DNA from: Metallyticus violacea
Taxonomy: Eukaryota; Arthropoda; Insecta; Mantodea; Metallyticidae
Reading direction: 5' to 3'
DNA length: 64,000 bases
NCBI GenBank assembly: GCA_030762175.1
Contig: CM060833.1
Coordinates: forward strand, 71,711,501-71,775,500
Every line of letters starts with the position of its first letter. Position 1 is the stretch's first letter. Of this stretch, positions 9,560 to 22,149 are shown piece by piece. A model generated the notes under the pieces. That model saw only the letters and a program-made list of their open reading frames with translations, was not told the DNA's origin and made no database searches. The position numbers and the translations under genes were made by a program.

Positions 9560-12370
9560 GGAAACTGAAGCGACCTCTGCAGTGACTCCCCGCAACTTCC
9601 AGACAGGTATCCACATTCGAGTTACAAAAGGAGATTTCAATGCCAGAATAGGACGTGAAAACATAATTATAGAAAGTGAGGGAGATGACTAGGAGAGCAG
9701 TGCGACATTGTAAAGATGCACCACTAAACGTGGAGGGCAGAGCTACCACCCTTTCGCGACTACTTTCAGCTGGACATTAAGGTATGAAAAGGAAATATGG
9801 GTCAGACATGGCGGAAGGTTTAACGTTTATAAATCGCAACGGTGGCAGCACTATTGATTATATATTATGCTCACAGGAAATATGAATTTTTATATAGGAT
9901 TTCAAAACTGTAAATAGAGTGAAATGGCAGCATTCACCTATCTTGCTCGTTTTGAATCACCATCTAGCCTCAGTAAATAGTGTAAGAAAAAGTCATGATA
10001 CTTCTGAGCCTCCGTACAAATGGTTCCAGAAGGAGGATTTAATGGGGGGGGAGGAAGTGGGGCAGATATTGTTAAAAGACAGGCAGAAAATATACAAATA
10101 GCAGGCAGGCATATGAAAATCTAGATAAATAAAAGTAAATGTCACACAAAATGTAAACAAGCGAAGAAAACGTAGAGGCAGCACTTAAGACTTACAGAAG
10201 GCAGGGAGTTGAGGAAAAGCGTCTTTCTTGTGTCCAACTAAGAAAAAATATAAAGATACGTTGGAAATGCCAAGTCGGAATGGCAAAACAAAGTGACTGA
10301 GATCGAAGAACTTCAACCTATGAAGGATACATTAAACATATGAAATTTTGTCTGAAAAATTAAAATACGAAAAAGAGGACAAATAAACATGGTACCTGAA
10401 AGATGGCGGGCGTATTTTAATTGCATGTATGGTGAATTTGGAGTGCAGCAGTAACAAGGACGGCGACTGTCTCTTAGACTGCGTTTAATGCTCTCAGTAC
10501 CAATACTAGACGGAGAAAATAACGGATATAGAAATTATATTGGCCGTCAAAAGCTTGTAAAATGGAAAAGCTCCCGGAAATGAAAGAATTTCAGCTGAAT
10601 TTACACCATTCTCTTTAGTTATACCGGAAATAATAGAGGAATTCATTTAATAAATTATTTAATGTGGAAAGACATCTAGAAGCATAGCTAATAGCGATAA
10701 TAACCGATATTTAAATGTAATAATAACTCACGAACACCAGAGAACTACAAATGTATATCAATTTTATATGTGTTATTAAAATGTTTTGCAAGATTCTGTA
10801 TGATCGATGAAGGGAATGGATCAATGAATGCAATAAAATATCCATGTATGCAGGTTTTAGGGAAGGGTTGCTACGTGGAAATATATTCGTTTTTTAAAAC
10901 GCCAGTAGACCTAAAAGTTAAAAAAGAGGGTAAATTATACATCGTATTTGTTTATTTTAAAATAGCCTTCGACAGTGTTCAGAGATGTTCTATTGGTTAA
11001 ACTGTGTCACAAAGGTATCTCCAATAAAATACTAAAAGCTCTGATGCAGATTTACAGGATGTGAAATTCTGTGTTAAGATAGACCAAAACGATATATGAG
11101 AACATAGATCAACCAGTAGAGGAGTTCGTTAGGAAAGTATTCTATCTCCGTTATTGTTTAATCTATTTATAAATGCTATCTCAGATACCTGTTAGCAGAG
11201 GAAATGAATGCCCTTGAAGTGGATGGTACATGCATTCCAGTCCTTTTGTATACTGACGATCTAATTATTTTATCTCTAACAGGGTGGTTTGCAAAAAGGC
11301 ATTCACATCCTAGAAGAGTACTGCCTGAAACGGGATATGATGATAAATTTTAACAAAACCTAAATTATTGACTTTTAAAAATGGCTATGTACATTGCAGA
11401 GATAAAAAGTGGCATTGCAGTGGACAAGAAATACAAAATATTTTTTTAAAAAAAAGTTTATATGAATTGGAAATGAAATAAGCAGTATTTATTATTAATT
11501 GTAATCTAATAGCTAGGTCAGATAAATGAGTTACTATATATTCTGACTAGCGTTGCAGTATAAGTAGATTCTGCTATATGGAAGTGAAATATGGCGATTG
11601 GGGAGAGCTGAACATGTAAATAAAATTCAAGTCGATTTTTGGGTTCTTGAGCTCTCCAAAAGGACATCAAATTGTGAGGTCATGGGGAAAGTAGGGTGCT
11701 ATGAAGATACGGTTAATAATAAAACAAGGACTGTGAAATACTGGCTTACACTAATGCAGTCCACACTTCGCGTTAAATGCTATAGACACCAGATGCAAAA
11801 TATAACACCAACGTTTTGCGTTGTAGAGGTGGGAAGAGGACACAGATGAATTGACGTGGGTTCAATATGGCAACGAGCTAATGAAAATATTAAAAATATA
11901 TGGAAGAAGGTTAGAACAAGGCTAGAAAATATCAACAGGCAAGAAATCGAGGCAGAATGCAATACGCGAATCAAATTAAATTAACCTGAGGTAAAGAGGT
12001 AGTTATGCTCTTGTAGGGAGAAGAGCGAGATCGGTAATAGCTTGGTTTAGACTGGGAGGTTCAAAACATAAAGACAGCTCTGGTAGGAAAATCTGCCCAT
12101 TTTGTGAAGGGGATTAGGAATGGGCGCATATTGTAGCCCAATGATATTTTGGGAACCCCGAGAAAAACATTCTAGGCAATTAGAGGTCGATTGGCATGCT
12201 CGGACCTGTTTGAGTATTACACTACTTGGTTGAATATGAGCATTTTCCTAGCGAAAGTCCGCGAGACCAGAGCAATTTATTTTCTGGTTAGAACACAATA
12301 ACTAATGTAATTGTAAATAACATGTAAGATGTTGTCACTCATACATGTGTAAATACAGTTCTTTCCATGT
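9560..12370 (+). mobile_element. Degenerate non-LTR retrotransposon (LINE) with EN, RT and C-terminal parts
   Basis: Pieces in the expected order over 2.8 kb. The apurinic endonuclease motif GDFNARIG is at 9630-9653 and the later endonuclease block INRNGGSTIDYILCSQEI is near 9830-9885, in a different frame. Reverse transcriptase follows with KIAFDSVQR near 10960-10985, LSPLLFNLFINAIS near 11137-11180, and the catalytic box YTDD at 11249-11260 followed by LIILSL. A C-terminal region (11568-11770) contains LLYGSEIW-LGRAEHVNKIQ, and a zinc-knuckle-like CPFCEGD...H stretch lies near 12086-12130. Frame changes and stops are numerous, so it is inactive. The YTDD box is intact, a variant of the usual F/YADD. 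No clear 3' tail or target duplication was found; the end is placed at about 12370 where similarity fades. Confidence 0.85.
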
Positions 12371-12943
12371 TTAAAATTTTATTTTATTTTAAGAAAAATA
12401 ACTTTTATTTATCATTATTTTTGCAAACACCAACAAAAAGATGTTAAAAAGTATTAAGGTTGTGGCTATATAATGTGGAAATTACACTTAGTTTTGTTGC
12501 AAATTGGAAGAAAAACAAAACAGTCATTTCTGACTGATGCTCGTAAAATAAATATAGAAATAGTTAAATACATGTTTCATGTTTATATTGAACACGAGAA
12601 TTTAAACGGAATCTCGGTGGTTGTACTAAATGGAATATAACATTAGATAATGTTCACACATTCTTACAAGATTGGAAATTTGAAAGAAGTTTAATGTTAT
12701 ATATTTACAGTATAAAGAATGAAATAAAACATCCATTTTCATTTAGCCCAGGATAGATACGAGAAGATTTTGAAATGAAATAATAAAATATTCGAATAAA
12801 TATTATATCAAATTATATCAAATAACGTATGTGCCAGTATTGATGGATTGAAAGGCTATGGTTACAAATATAAATATACGAAAATCTTTATATAATTGAA
12901 AATGAAGACTTTTTTTTAAAAAGGTTCCAGAAATCTGTAGATA
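12371..12943. other. Unassigned AT-rich region
   Basis: About 570 bp with no recognised feature between the LINE remnant and a repeat E copy. Confidence 0.4.
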
Positions 12944-13120
12944 TAGCAGGACAACGTTTCCAGTAGCATCTGTCATAAAGCAGGGACTTATTTTTTGTAA
13001 TTAATTGTTGTAATTGTGAGAACTTGAATCAATTGAGCGGATATTATATTTGTTCGCTAGTAGTTACTGCTCTGAATACCGACCCATCAGCTATGTGAAA
13101 CATACGACAAAACCATGAAA
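12944..13120 (-). repeat. Repeat E, copy 1
   Basis: About 177 bp related to 28811-28985 (same orientation) and to 26764-26940 (opposite orientation). Shared blocks include GCAGGATAACGTTTCCA-like, GAGAACTTGAATCA, GCGCGGATATTA and a CATGAAAT edge. This is the most diverged of the three copies. The family is unnamed here. Its position next to transposase debris at 28495-28720 suggests it could be the terminal region of a DNA transposon; that is inference. Confidence 0.75.
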
Positions 13121-13777
13121 TACCCATAAACAGAAGTTTCTTTGTTGACCATGAAAAAATACAACATGGAATTTTCTGTTAAAATTTAATCTTCATTACA
13201 TCACTTCTGGAATGATTTCTGTTTTAATGCATTTCCCCTATGCACTTTCAGTTATACTTTCTTGGAATGAAAACGTTTCTCTCTTTGGGTGAAGTAGCTG
13301 TACGAGAAAATTAATAACTAAAAAGGTGACTGTATGTTAGGAGATAACGTAAAAGTAAACGTGAAATCTTCCTTCAAAGTTTTGAACTGGAATGATCCGG
13401 TTTTTAAAACGTATTTTTATTACTTTTTCTTGCTGGTTGTAACTATTTGCTCAGAATATGCTTAATTAGAAAGTAAAATTAAGAAGTTACAAAAACTGCC
13501 ACCTCCAATGTCATTACCTACCTTATTATGCTTACTCCGCGTTTTCGCTTGAAAAATCAGGAAATATTCTCAGCTACCTGTAAAGAAAGAAAAAAACGCA
13601 TAATGAGAGATAAGATAGAAAAGCAGGAGGAAAAGTAGAAGAAAAAGAGAGACGAAACAGAGGTGATAACCATTTCTGTGCCGAACGGCAGTATTCTACT
13701 TTTTGCTTATAAAAAGAATTTTTTTTTATTTCGAAAAGCAGCTCCGTTACGAAATGTAAGGAGAAGTAAAATAACAT
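13121..13777. other. Unassigned region
   Basis: No feature recognised. A purine-rich patch lies at 13585-13670. Confidence 0.4.
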
Positions 13778-14104
13778 TTAAGGTTTAGATATCATTAGCA
13801 TATTTGGAAGTATTTTGCTATTATTCCGTTCTATTACTGGGCTTTTAATATTTATTAAATTATATTTCTGTACTATCTTCTTGTACATACGATATTGCTT
13901 ATATTGTTGCTTAATAATATTTAAACACTGATCGAATAATAGCTGTATTGAATTTATTATAGTCAGGAAATTTGCAATAGATATTTTTCCCACTTTAGTC
14001 ATATTTTCAAACTTAAATCCCGTTATTTGCAAATATTTCTTAATGGTTTCCAGTTCTTTTAGGGGTTCATATTGCAATATACCCTTAAATATGCCTTCAT
14101 TCAA
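13778..14104 (-). other. Unidentified 108-codon open frame
   Basis: Opens with MNEGIFKGILQYEPLKELET and is rich in Ile, Lys, Asn and Gln, as expected for translated AT-rich DNA. No domain, signal peptide or membrane segment is recognised. It lies between unassigned stretches, with an ATT array just upstream on the minus strand (about 14140-14165). It could be a chance frame or a degraded exon; I do not call it a gene. Confidence 0.2.
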
Positions 14105-15852
14105 GTTATTGTTCAGAATTAGAAAATATAGGAATATATTATTATTATTATTATTAATTAATTAATCTACTGTGCTGTATACTTGCACAGCATTGTTTCA
14201 TTACCTATATTATCAACTTTTGGGTATTAATCATCAAAGCTACTTGTAAAACCGGTATTATCAGGAACTAAGAAACGTGCCCACCCTCCTACATCACCAC
14301 TGTTCTAAGTTCCTGAACACAAACGTTTCATTAATCACCTAGTGTGTGACAATGTTTGATTCGGTCACCTGTTGCAGACGATAAAAGAAATTGCACAACT
14401 ATACCGTTAACAAAGGTTATACAGCGTGTTGCAGTAGTAACACATTAAATAAGTATGACATTCAGAATACTCAAGAAAAATATGCTAACTCTATAAAAAG
14501 ACAAAATTACAATTCCAAATTAAATTCCAAGCAGGTTGAAATAAAATACAATTGGATTATACGGACAGGTCTGTTATTTTAAGAAGTTTTATAATTAAGG
14601 AATGTTTTTTTTTTCAAAAAAAATAAATCCATAAATCCTAAAATTTTCGAAATTCAGTTATATATCGTAACGGCATAATGTTGACCTTTCACAGCTTCCT
14701 TAGAATCGAATTTTAGCAAGAGTTGTCAAATATTGTGTATAGAAGCAGCAGTCCAATTCATGTTTTATTTTTTTAAAAACAAAAACGGATATGTGAAATC
14801 TCAGAGTTAAACAAAAGTCTTTATTCTTCTTTACTTTCTTTTCATACCGAGGAGTTGGCAATAATAGAGGCGAGCGTAGTTTTTGTTATGTTACTCATTA
14901 TTTAATAATGTTTCTTCTTTGATTGCCTGCTTATAATCCTGCAATCAAACTTCGTTGTCGTCAGCATATTTCCAATTTAATTTTAGAAAAGTTTATCAAT
15001 GGTGCAATCGTGTTTGTGATCCCAGTGAATCTGAAGTGGGGTACAAGTAAAAGAATGTTCGAGTGGCAGGGGATCTAGAGACTAGGAGAGTTCCACCCTT
15101 CTTGAAAAACGAAAGCAACAAAATTAAAAATTACTCTAATATTAAATGCAATCACAAACTTGCAGTTTCACCTTCAAATGCAAAAGCTAAAGGGAAGAAA
15201 GAACTTGTTACGTTTCATCATGTGACATCTTTAAACAAGACGGATGAAGATAAGTTTCTGTTAAAGTGTCTGACAATTACTTCACCTGAACGCTGAGAGA
15301 GCAACTATTTTATTGAGAAAGCATACAGAAAAAAGAAGGCATCTTGTTTTTTAAAGAATGTTGTGACACCTTAAAAGAACACTGCAGCCTGAAAAGTACT
15401 CAACGAAGACTGAGAAATTAAAAATTTAAAGTACTAAACGTTGGTTACTATTCAAAATGAATAGTCAGCGTGTCATCGCATACAAGAATGTAAAGAACAA
15501 TGTTGATGTATCAGTTAAAAGCATTCGATGAGTTAGTTGGAGTTCAGTTCCAAGGAGGAAACCAGCTATCCAGCTCTACTATCGTCCACTGTTCTGCTAA
15601 AGCAAAATAGTTTTTTTTTTTGTAGGATATTTCTGCACTATTAAAGTATTTTAAATTCCTGTATGATGCAATTGAATTCTACAAAGATGTCCTAGATATG
15701 AGGATGGAAATGTTCAATGTTGTGTAAATCATACAATGTTGTAGTAGCGTACATTTTTGTGTTATGTACATTATTAAGGATGATTAAATCATTACATGTT
15801 AACATATTGTTCTTTTTGTGTAGTATTTTTGTTTTTTGTTTATTCTCTTAGT

Positions 15853-15857
<5 letters not shown>
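14105..15857. other. Unassigned region
   Basis: About 1.75 kb with no recognised family. Two short plus-strand frames (14391-14582, 15063-15296) are Asn/Lys rich and show no motif. Confidence 0.4.

Positions 15858-15888
<31 letters not shown>
15858..15888. repeat. (AT)n microsatellite
   Basis: Uninterrupted AT dinucleotide array of about 15 units. Confidence 0.95.
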
Positions 15889-15891
<3 letters not shown>

Positions 15892-16193
15892 AATACATGT
15901 TTAGCATATAATAAATAATAATGTAAATCAATAATAAGCTTAAAACTTATTTATGTATAGGAATTACTGTAAAAATACACAGACAATTGCATATAAATAT
16001 AAAAACAAAACTGAAACATATTTAGAATAACCTTCTCTCTCATGTATATATGCATGTGTCGACTTTTGAAAAAAAAAAAATCTGAATAAACCATTCTGTA
16101 ATCCTCCATAGAGGAAATTTTGTTTCAATATATCTTGCTTGATGGTATATTTAAAACAAAAAATATATAAAATTCTTCTAACTTTCTCAGGCG

Positions 16194-16231
<38 letters not shown>

Positions 16232-16232
16232 C
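16194..16232. repeat. (AAT)n microsatellite
   Basis: Trinucleotide array of about 13 units. It falls in a 71-codon frame, where it would encode a run of 12 Asn; the frame is otherwise unremarkable and probably not a gene. Confidence 0.95.
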
Positions 16233-16849
16233 AAAACGCATATCCTGAAAAATTCAATAATCTGCATTTATCGAATTTTGAAAAAAACACTACACAATTA
16301 TTACAGAATAAACAAATAAATTCTAACATTAGAAAAGTGACATTTATTTTGTAAGAGTGAGATCAACTTGAAATAAATATTCTGGAGAAGTGCTGAGAAA
16401 AATAATTTAAATATATAGGATTTGAGCTTAAAAAATTAAAAACAATAACCACGTTCTAACCGAGTGTAACAAGACGAGCAGCTTATCTTCGATTCATGTA
16501 AAGGAACGAAAGGGAGGATGAAATGTCTATACAATAGTATATGGTGTGTTAGTATGTAGTTAGGTATATTTAAATTGTTTTATTATTTTAATTTCCATTT
16601 TCCTAATGACAAACATTTAGCTTCTATTTAAGTTCAATATCTGTTAGCGTTTAAGCAGCTCCATACCTCCGTCCCACTCCGAGCTGTGTTGAGTAATGCT
16701 AAACTATACTGCCTGCGCCTCTGTCGGAACTTAAGATGTGTGTATCGATTAGAAGCGTTTCAAGGCGTTTATAAAATATTCCTTTTTTTTATCTAAGCCT
16801 ACTCAATTTTTATTTGATAGATTACTGTGGGTAGCTACCCGGTTCTCAG
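16233..16849. other. Unassigned region
   Basis: About 600 bp with no recognised feature. The expected N-terminal DNA-binding part of the transposase remnant that follows was not found here. Confidence 0.4.
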
Positions 16850-17755
16850 AACGGGTTTCTGTTGTGCTATGTTATGCTGTCAATTCTTCCTTGGAACGGA
16901 AGAAGTACAGTGTCTGTACAGCGCGCACAGACACTGTCATCAGCTGATTTTCCTGCACGGTTACAGTTCTGTGAATGGTTTATCCTACAATGTGTCAACT
17001 GTGAATTCAGAGCAACTGTATTATTTATGGATATTTCGTTTCAACGGGATCAGATTGTGAGTTTTCACAACCATAGATGGAGAGACGAAAATTCTAAAGT
17101 TAATGTTCAATCACACAATGAACAAAATTTCTTTGTCAATGTTTGGGCCTGCATTGTGGTAACGTTTTCGTTGTAGGTATATCTTGTTCTTGATGGAAAA
17201 AGCATACAAACCGTTCTTAGAGTGCATTTTATCTGTTCTGTCACACTCTGTACCCTTAGCAATATGACAAACTGTACTTGCATGTACGACGGGGCTCCTG
17301 CTCATTTCAATGCCAATGTCCGCAAATTTCTAATCAAAGGTTCCGTGACATGTTAATAAACCAATTTCTTGGTCTCCTCTCTCTCCGAATCTAGCCCCAT
17401 TAAACTTTTATTTAAACGCTCTCATGTACGGAACCCCGGTGCAAGATGAACAGACTATTGTGGAAGGCTGAGAGACAACTCAAGCTCTTCCAGGAATACA
17501 CCAGTGCATCCAGCATGCAATATGATGGCGGATTGATACATGTTACGGGACTATTTTGAGTATTGCCTTTAAGACAAGTTTCCATGTCGTATGTCATTTT
17601 TATTTCATAATATACCACATCAAACAATTAAGCAGAGCTGTAGAAAAACAGCAATAAAGTGGGACTATGTTCATATAACATATTTTCAGCATCTACATTA
17701 GAAATGTATGATCCTAAAATTTTGAAGTACATTTTTAACACTCCCTGTATAATTA
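16850..17755 (+). pseudogene. Tc1-like (IS630-type) transposase remnant, catalytic half
   Basis: Translated in shifting frames it gives LSSADFPARLQFCEWFILQC, then CEFRATVLFMDISFQRDQIV (about 17002-17060, first catalytic Asp in the LFMD position), NEQNFFVNVWACIV (about 17119-17160), and YDGAPAHFNANVRKFL (about 17284-17335, second catalytic Asp). Degraded C-terminal text follows to about 17560. This order is that of the DDE domain in insect Tc1-like transposases often annotated with a DUF4817 helix-turn-helix; that N-terminal helix-turn-helix is missing. Near the right end, ACTCCCTGTAT at about 17741-17751 resembles the terminal motif of such elements. Stops and frameshifts make it inactive. 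Confidence 0.78.
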
Positions 17756-19021
17756 TAAAGTATTATCAAAATACCCATTGTCTTTTGTTAATTGTAAATA
17801 TTAAATAATATTTCAAGTTACGTAAAATTACAAATGTATCCTCAATTAATACTAAATGTTAACTACAGGAATTTAATATAGTGAACATATTTTAATAATT
17901 ATTGAACTTACAACTCAAAGTGCATTACCTTTTCATTTAATCACACTAAAAGATAGCATAACTGTACTTAATAACCATAGCAATCGCAATGCTGCATCTT
18001 TCTAGCTGGATTTATTCTCTTAAAATGTAATAATATTCACATTTAACATTTATCCACATGAAAGTAGAAACTGTACATTTAAAAAAAAATAATAATATTT
18101 TTTTTAATACACAGAACAATATTAGTGACCGACGCCATTTGGTAGGTTTAGCACAAGGATCCTATTCCCATAGAAATTTAAATTTGAGTTTGCATAAAAG
18201 TGGAAATATGGTCTACGAGCGCAATTTTTCATACGTTTTAGATAGTTTTATTATTGTGTGAAATAATTACAATTTACTTTGGAATAATAATAATTACTGA
18301 TATGAAACCTTAACATAATTATAAGGACATTTTTTTCAAAGAGATGCGACACACAATTTTTATCAGATAACCTCATCAATTCTTAAGTGCTTGAACTGCG
18401 GTTTGTCAAGTAGGAGTTGGAAAAGGAATGGAATCCTGGGTAGCAAACATTTCCGGTGTAATGCAACTCTGGCATGACGGCTCAGGTTTCTGTATAGCTT
18501 TGTACTCTAGGGATTTGCTGAGCTGTGGTTTCCTTTGTCTAGGCGTCAGAATATGAACAGTGATGGCCTCAAGTTTCACTTACAGTAGTGTCCAAGCAAT
18601 TAAACATTTACATAAGATACTGCGAAGGAGCAATTCACACACTATTGTAAAAGCATATGATTTGGTAATATTAGGATTCAAAGAAATTAGTTTTTAATCG
18701 TTATCTAACCAAACTCGTTTAATTTTCTGCTAGATTCTTCTCTCAAAGTGTGCTTATGAGACCTGTCTCCGAAATACTTTGTATTTTGACTCGAGCTCAC
18801 ACGTGAATAAAATTTCTGAAGGTTGGTAAGACAGATGTGTTCATAAGAACATTAAGAAGGCATGCTATAATATTATTTATGAACTAAAAACACTGCACTT
18901 GATTTTCTGCACGAGAACGATCTATTTTTTGGTAATATATTGCATAAAATACAGGTTGAATCAAAATAATGCAAATAATTTTAGAAATATTTTTAGACTT
19001 TTTTGTTGCAGAATGCAATGA
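17756..19021. other. Unassigned region
   Basis: About 1.27 kb of AT-rich sequence without recognised genes or repeats. Confidence 0.4.
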
Positions 19022-19233
19022 AGGATCAATGGATTTTTTGGGGCGTAAAATCTTTCGGAAGGGAAGTAAAGCAAAGCCGTGGGTCCCATGTCGTAGATTT
19101 ACGGCATGTAAAAGAACCTCAAGTCTGAAAGAAGAGGCCTCTGAGCAAAATGTATCTGCCATTTCACGCCCCAAATTGAATGGGATGCTGATGACCTGAG
19201 ATGTTAAAAGAACGTCCGTAAATAAATCAAATC
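19022..19233 (+). mobile_element. SINE family B copy, 5'-truncated
   Basis: Begins at the GATCAATGGATTTTTTGGGGCG block just after where the tRNA-like head would end, so the internal promoter is missing. The body landmarks CGGAAGGGAAGTAAAGC, GCCGTGGGTCCCATG and GCTGATGACCTGAGATG are well kept and the AAATAAATCAAATCAA tail is present. A small internal duplication (AAAGC twice near 19066-19076) distinguishes this copy. No clear flanking duplication was found. The open frames on both strands here are SINE sequence. Confidence 0.88.
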
Positions 19234-19291
19234 AACAAGTTAATGTTCACGTATTTTTATTATTAACGTTTTTACACATCCAGGGTCAGTT

Positions 19292-19381
19292 ACGGCGCAA
19301 GCCCGCCTGTGGTGCCTCAGTAGTGAAAACGGGCGTTAAACACTACTCAAAAAAAAAAAAAAAAAAAAAAACGGCGCAAGC
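19292..19381 (+). mobile_element. Very short 5'-truncated SINE A with 11-bp target duplication
   Basis: Only the last ~47 bp of SINE A remain (CCGCCTGTGGTGCCTCAGTAG, then GGGCGTTAAACACTACTC), followed by about 22 A. The insert is bounded by perfect direct repeats ACGGCGCAAGC at 19292-19302 and 19371-19381. A severe 5' truncation, pure poly-A tail and target duplication together are a hallmark of target-primed reverse transcription. The near-pure A tail suggests it is relatively young. Confidence 0.93.
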
Positions 19382-19618
19382 ACCGAACTTCCAAGAACTC
19401 CATTCTCAACTGACATAAGAATTTGCCTATATAAGAGCAAATTGATGCCCGTTTTATGATATTTAAGAAGCACGTAGCACATTGAGGAAGCTAGGGGTCG
19501 AAAACCAACGCGTAGAGCAGTAGAAAAGCGCAGAACTCGGCATTCTTCAGAAAAAGCTTATAACATGTGGCTGCAAAATGTGCCACCGGAGGGTCTGCCA
19601 TTTTTCATTTAAGCGAAT

Positions 19619-19794
19619 GGTGTTTAACGTCCGTTTTTACTATTGAGGCACTAAGGCGGGGGACACTGATGATACATGAAATGAAATGAAATGATATATT
19701 AGGAAAGGATTTTTTTTTTTAAGGAGCGAAACGTTCCAGGCCTAAGTTTAGGGTACCTCCCCGGCATTTGCCATTTATGAGGACTGAGGAAAAC
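19619..19794 (-). mobile_element. SINE family A copy, 5'-truncated
   Basis: Minus-strand copy with the 3' end (TGTTTAACGTCCG reverse of the GGCGTTAAAC motif), the middle poly-T-like spacer and the GGCCTGGAACG block. It stops within the TCCTCAGTCCTCAT segment, so the tRNA-like head is missing. No convincing target duplication was found. It lies 240 bp from the truncated copy at 19292-19381. Confidence 0.88.
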
Positions 19795-22149
19795 ACTTTA
19801 AACAAAAAAGTCTATCGACACAATTTCGGAATTTATAGAACTAACAAAGGAACGTAAGGAATGTCAGTAACCTACGTCAATTAAAATGACTCTACTAACC
19901 TTATTTGCACAACTTGTATGTTATTGTTTAAGAGTATTAAGTGAATGCACTTTACATAAACGCTATCTAATTATATGCATTGCATTAAAAGCACATGATT
20001 AATCATTTACATTATATTTATATAGTTCAAAATGTGATTCATTCACCTGTAGCCCGCTTTTATTCCAGCCATAATATATCCTAGTTAATTTTTTACCTTG
20101 CTGAAAATTATTAGAGATATATTATATAGTTCTTGACAGAATCTAAGTCAATTACAGAATTTAACAATCTCCGAAGGTTGTCGGAGAAGTTCTATCGACT
20201 TCTAGGCATAAAATTGGTTTTTTTTTTTCTACACTCGTTTACTTAGAGTACATCGAGGGTTCAGAAAACAAGGTTCTCTCTAGTGTTTGTAAAGTATTTT
20301 TTTTAAACTTTGTTTAGTAATGAAATTAAAATGATTGTTAAACCTTTATCCTATTAGCTAGTTAAGCACATTCTTTATTAGTTCTTCAACGTAATATGTT
20401 CCGAATCAATCATTCAACGATACAATAAGGTGAAATATCATAATTTGGTCCTCAATTATAACTTTATATTTATAAGTTGGGATGATTTCTTAAGATTTTT
20501 ACTATAATGGAGCAAATGGAATTAAGATAATTTTAAACAACTTTTTTCTCCTTTACCGAAGGGTCAAGGAAATAAATTTAGGGAATAATTTTTCACTTTT
20601 TTATTATTTTTGAAAGAAATGTGTTTGAAATAACTAACATACTAAAAACATCCCATATATTTCCTTGTTATGTCCTTCCTTTCTTTTGAAAGGTTATGTT
20701 TTGTATGCCTGCCTCTTTCATCTGATTTTGATGTGTCTGAGCTACTCTTATCACTATGTGTATTAAGGGATAGTTTATTTTTTAAATTATTGCTAGTGTT
20801 GATAAAAAGAGATTTGTAAATCGTGGCCTTCTCGTCTCACTTGAAAAATTTATACTTAAAGCACAGCTACGTTTTATGCGTTTAATTCCTGTTTTATTTT
20901 CTATTCTACCCACATTTTTCATTAGGAACCAATTTTCTTTGAGTTTACTCATAATATAAACTAAAAATGTCCAGATTTTTGTTTTTAGAAACTTTTATGG
21001 CATAGCGTAAACTTACATACATTTGAGTAAGCTTTTGTTGCATTTTCTTTAACGACATTACCTTCACTTGACTCACATTGCTTACGACTCTGGTGACTTC
21101 TTTTCTCACTACACTTTTCCGTTGAATTGGGTGGAGTAATTTTTTCTAGTTCTTTGCTTTTTTGTGGGTTTCTTTTATTCACTATATAAAAGCGAATGAG
21201 GTACAGCTAAATAGGTTTATCTCCATCACTCCTGAATTCAATATTATTACCTGTTTGCATGTTTTCTGTATTTTTAGGATGGTAATGGTAAAGGCAGACC
21301 AATGTTCATAGTTCTCAGCAAATAATCTAAAAAGTAACAATACTATTTTACCTGTGCAGATCAAATTTTTACCGAAAATAATATAGATATATTTAAATAT
21401 GAAATCATTTTATGAAAATAAAAGATACGCGGAAGAAAGGAGTTTACATTTAACATTTTCTTTAATAATGGTTTAATATTTAGGAATATGGGTACTCTAT
21501 AATTTTATATATATATACTTTTCTCCAAAAATGATCTTATGTGAGAAAAATTGAATTTACTATAATTTTTTCCGAGCATAAATAATTTATATTGTTATGT
21601 CATGACTTATATATACATTCCTCTTTGCCCATTTATTTTGAGATGTTACACAATCTCAATGAATGCTAAAGCAAGAACGAGGATGACTATTAGCAATAGT
21701 ACTACTCTCTTTGAGATTATTAATTTTTCTGAGACAATTCATATAATTTACTTCCCCGGCTAAAATTCGTTCTCGCTTGCCGTAGAGTGCTCTGGAATTT
21801 TCAACAGAAAGTTTCCTTATCATTATGAAAATAAAGGCAGTTACGACCGACAGTATTTAAATTCAGTACATGTGTGAAGGAATCAATTTATCTTTCTTAT
21901 AAGCATAACATGTTCGAGTTGGTAGCAAACTCATATTTTTCTCGGAAGAGAAAACGTAAAAAGTGTTTGGGCACCAGAGATTCTCAGAGGATGTGAAATT
22001 GAATAGAAACGCAATGACTTTATGGCTCTTACCAGGCCCCGATAGTAAAATCTCGGGAGGAAATTTCTAAAGGCTACAAAGGGAAAAACAGATTTGTCTT
22101 CTTGAACTCTTTGTAATACTGCAACCTTAGCTCCTCTTCAAAGACCTGT
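19795..22149. other. Unassigned region
   Basis: About 2.35 kb with no recognised gene or repeat. A minus-strand 65-codon frame at 20985-21182 is Lys/Ser rich; no motif is recognised. Confidence 0.4.

Noticed and set aside
18884..19199. Overlapping frames of 96 (-) and 76 (+) codons as a gene
   Set aside because: Both lie largely over a truncated SINE B copy.
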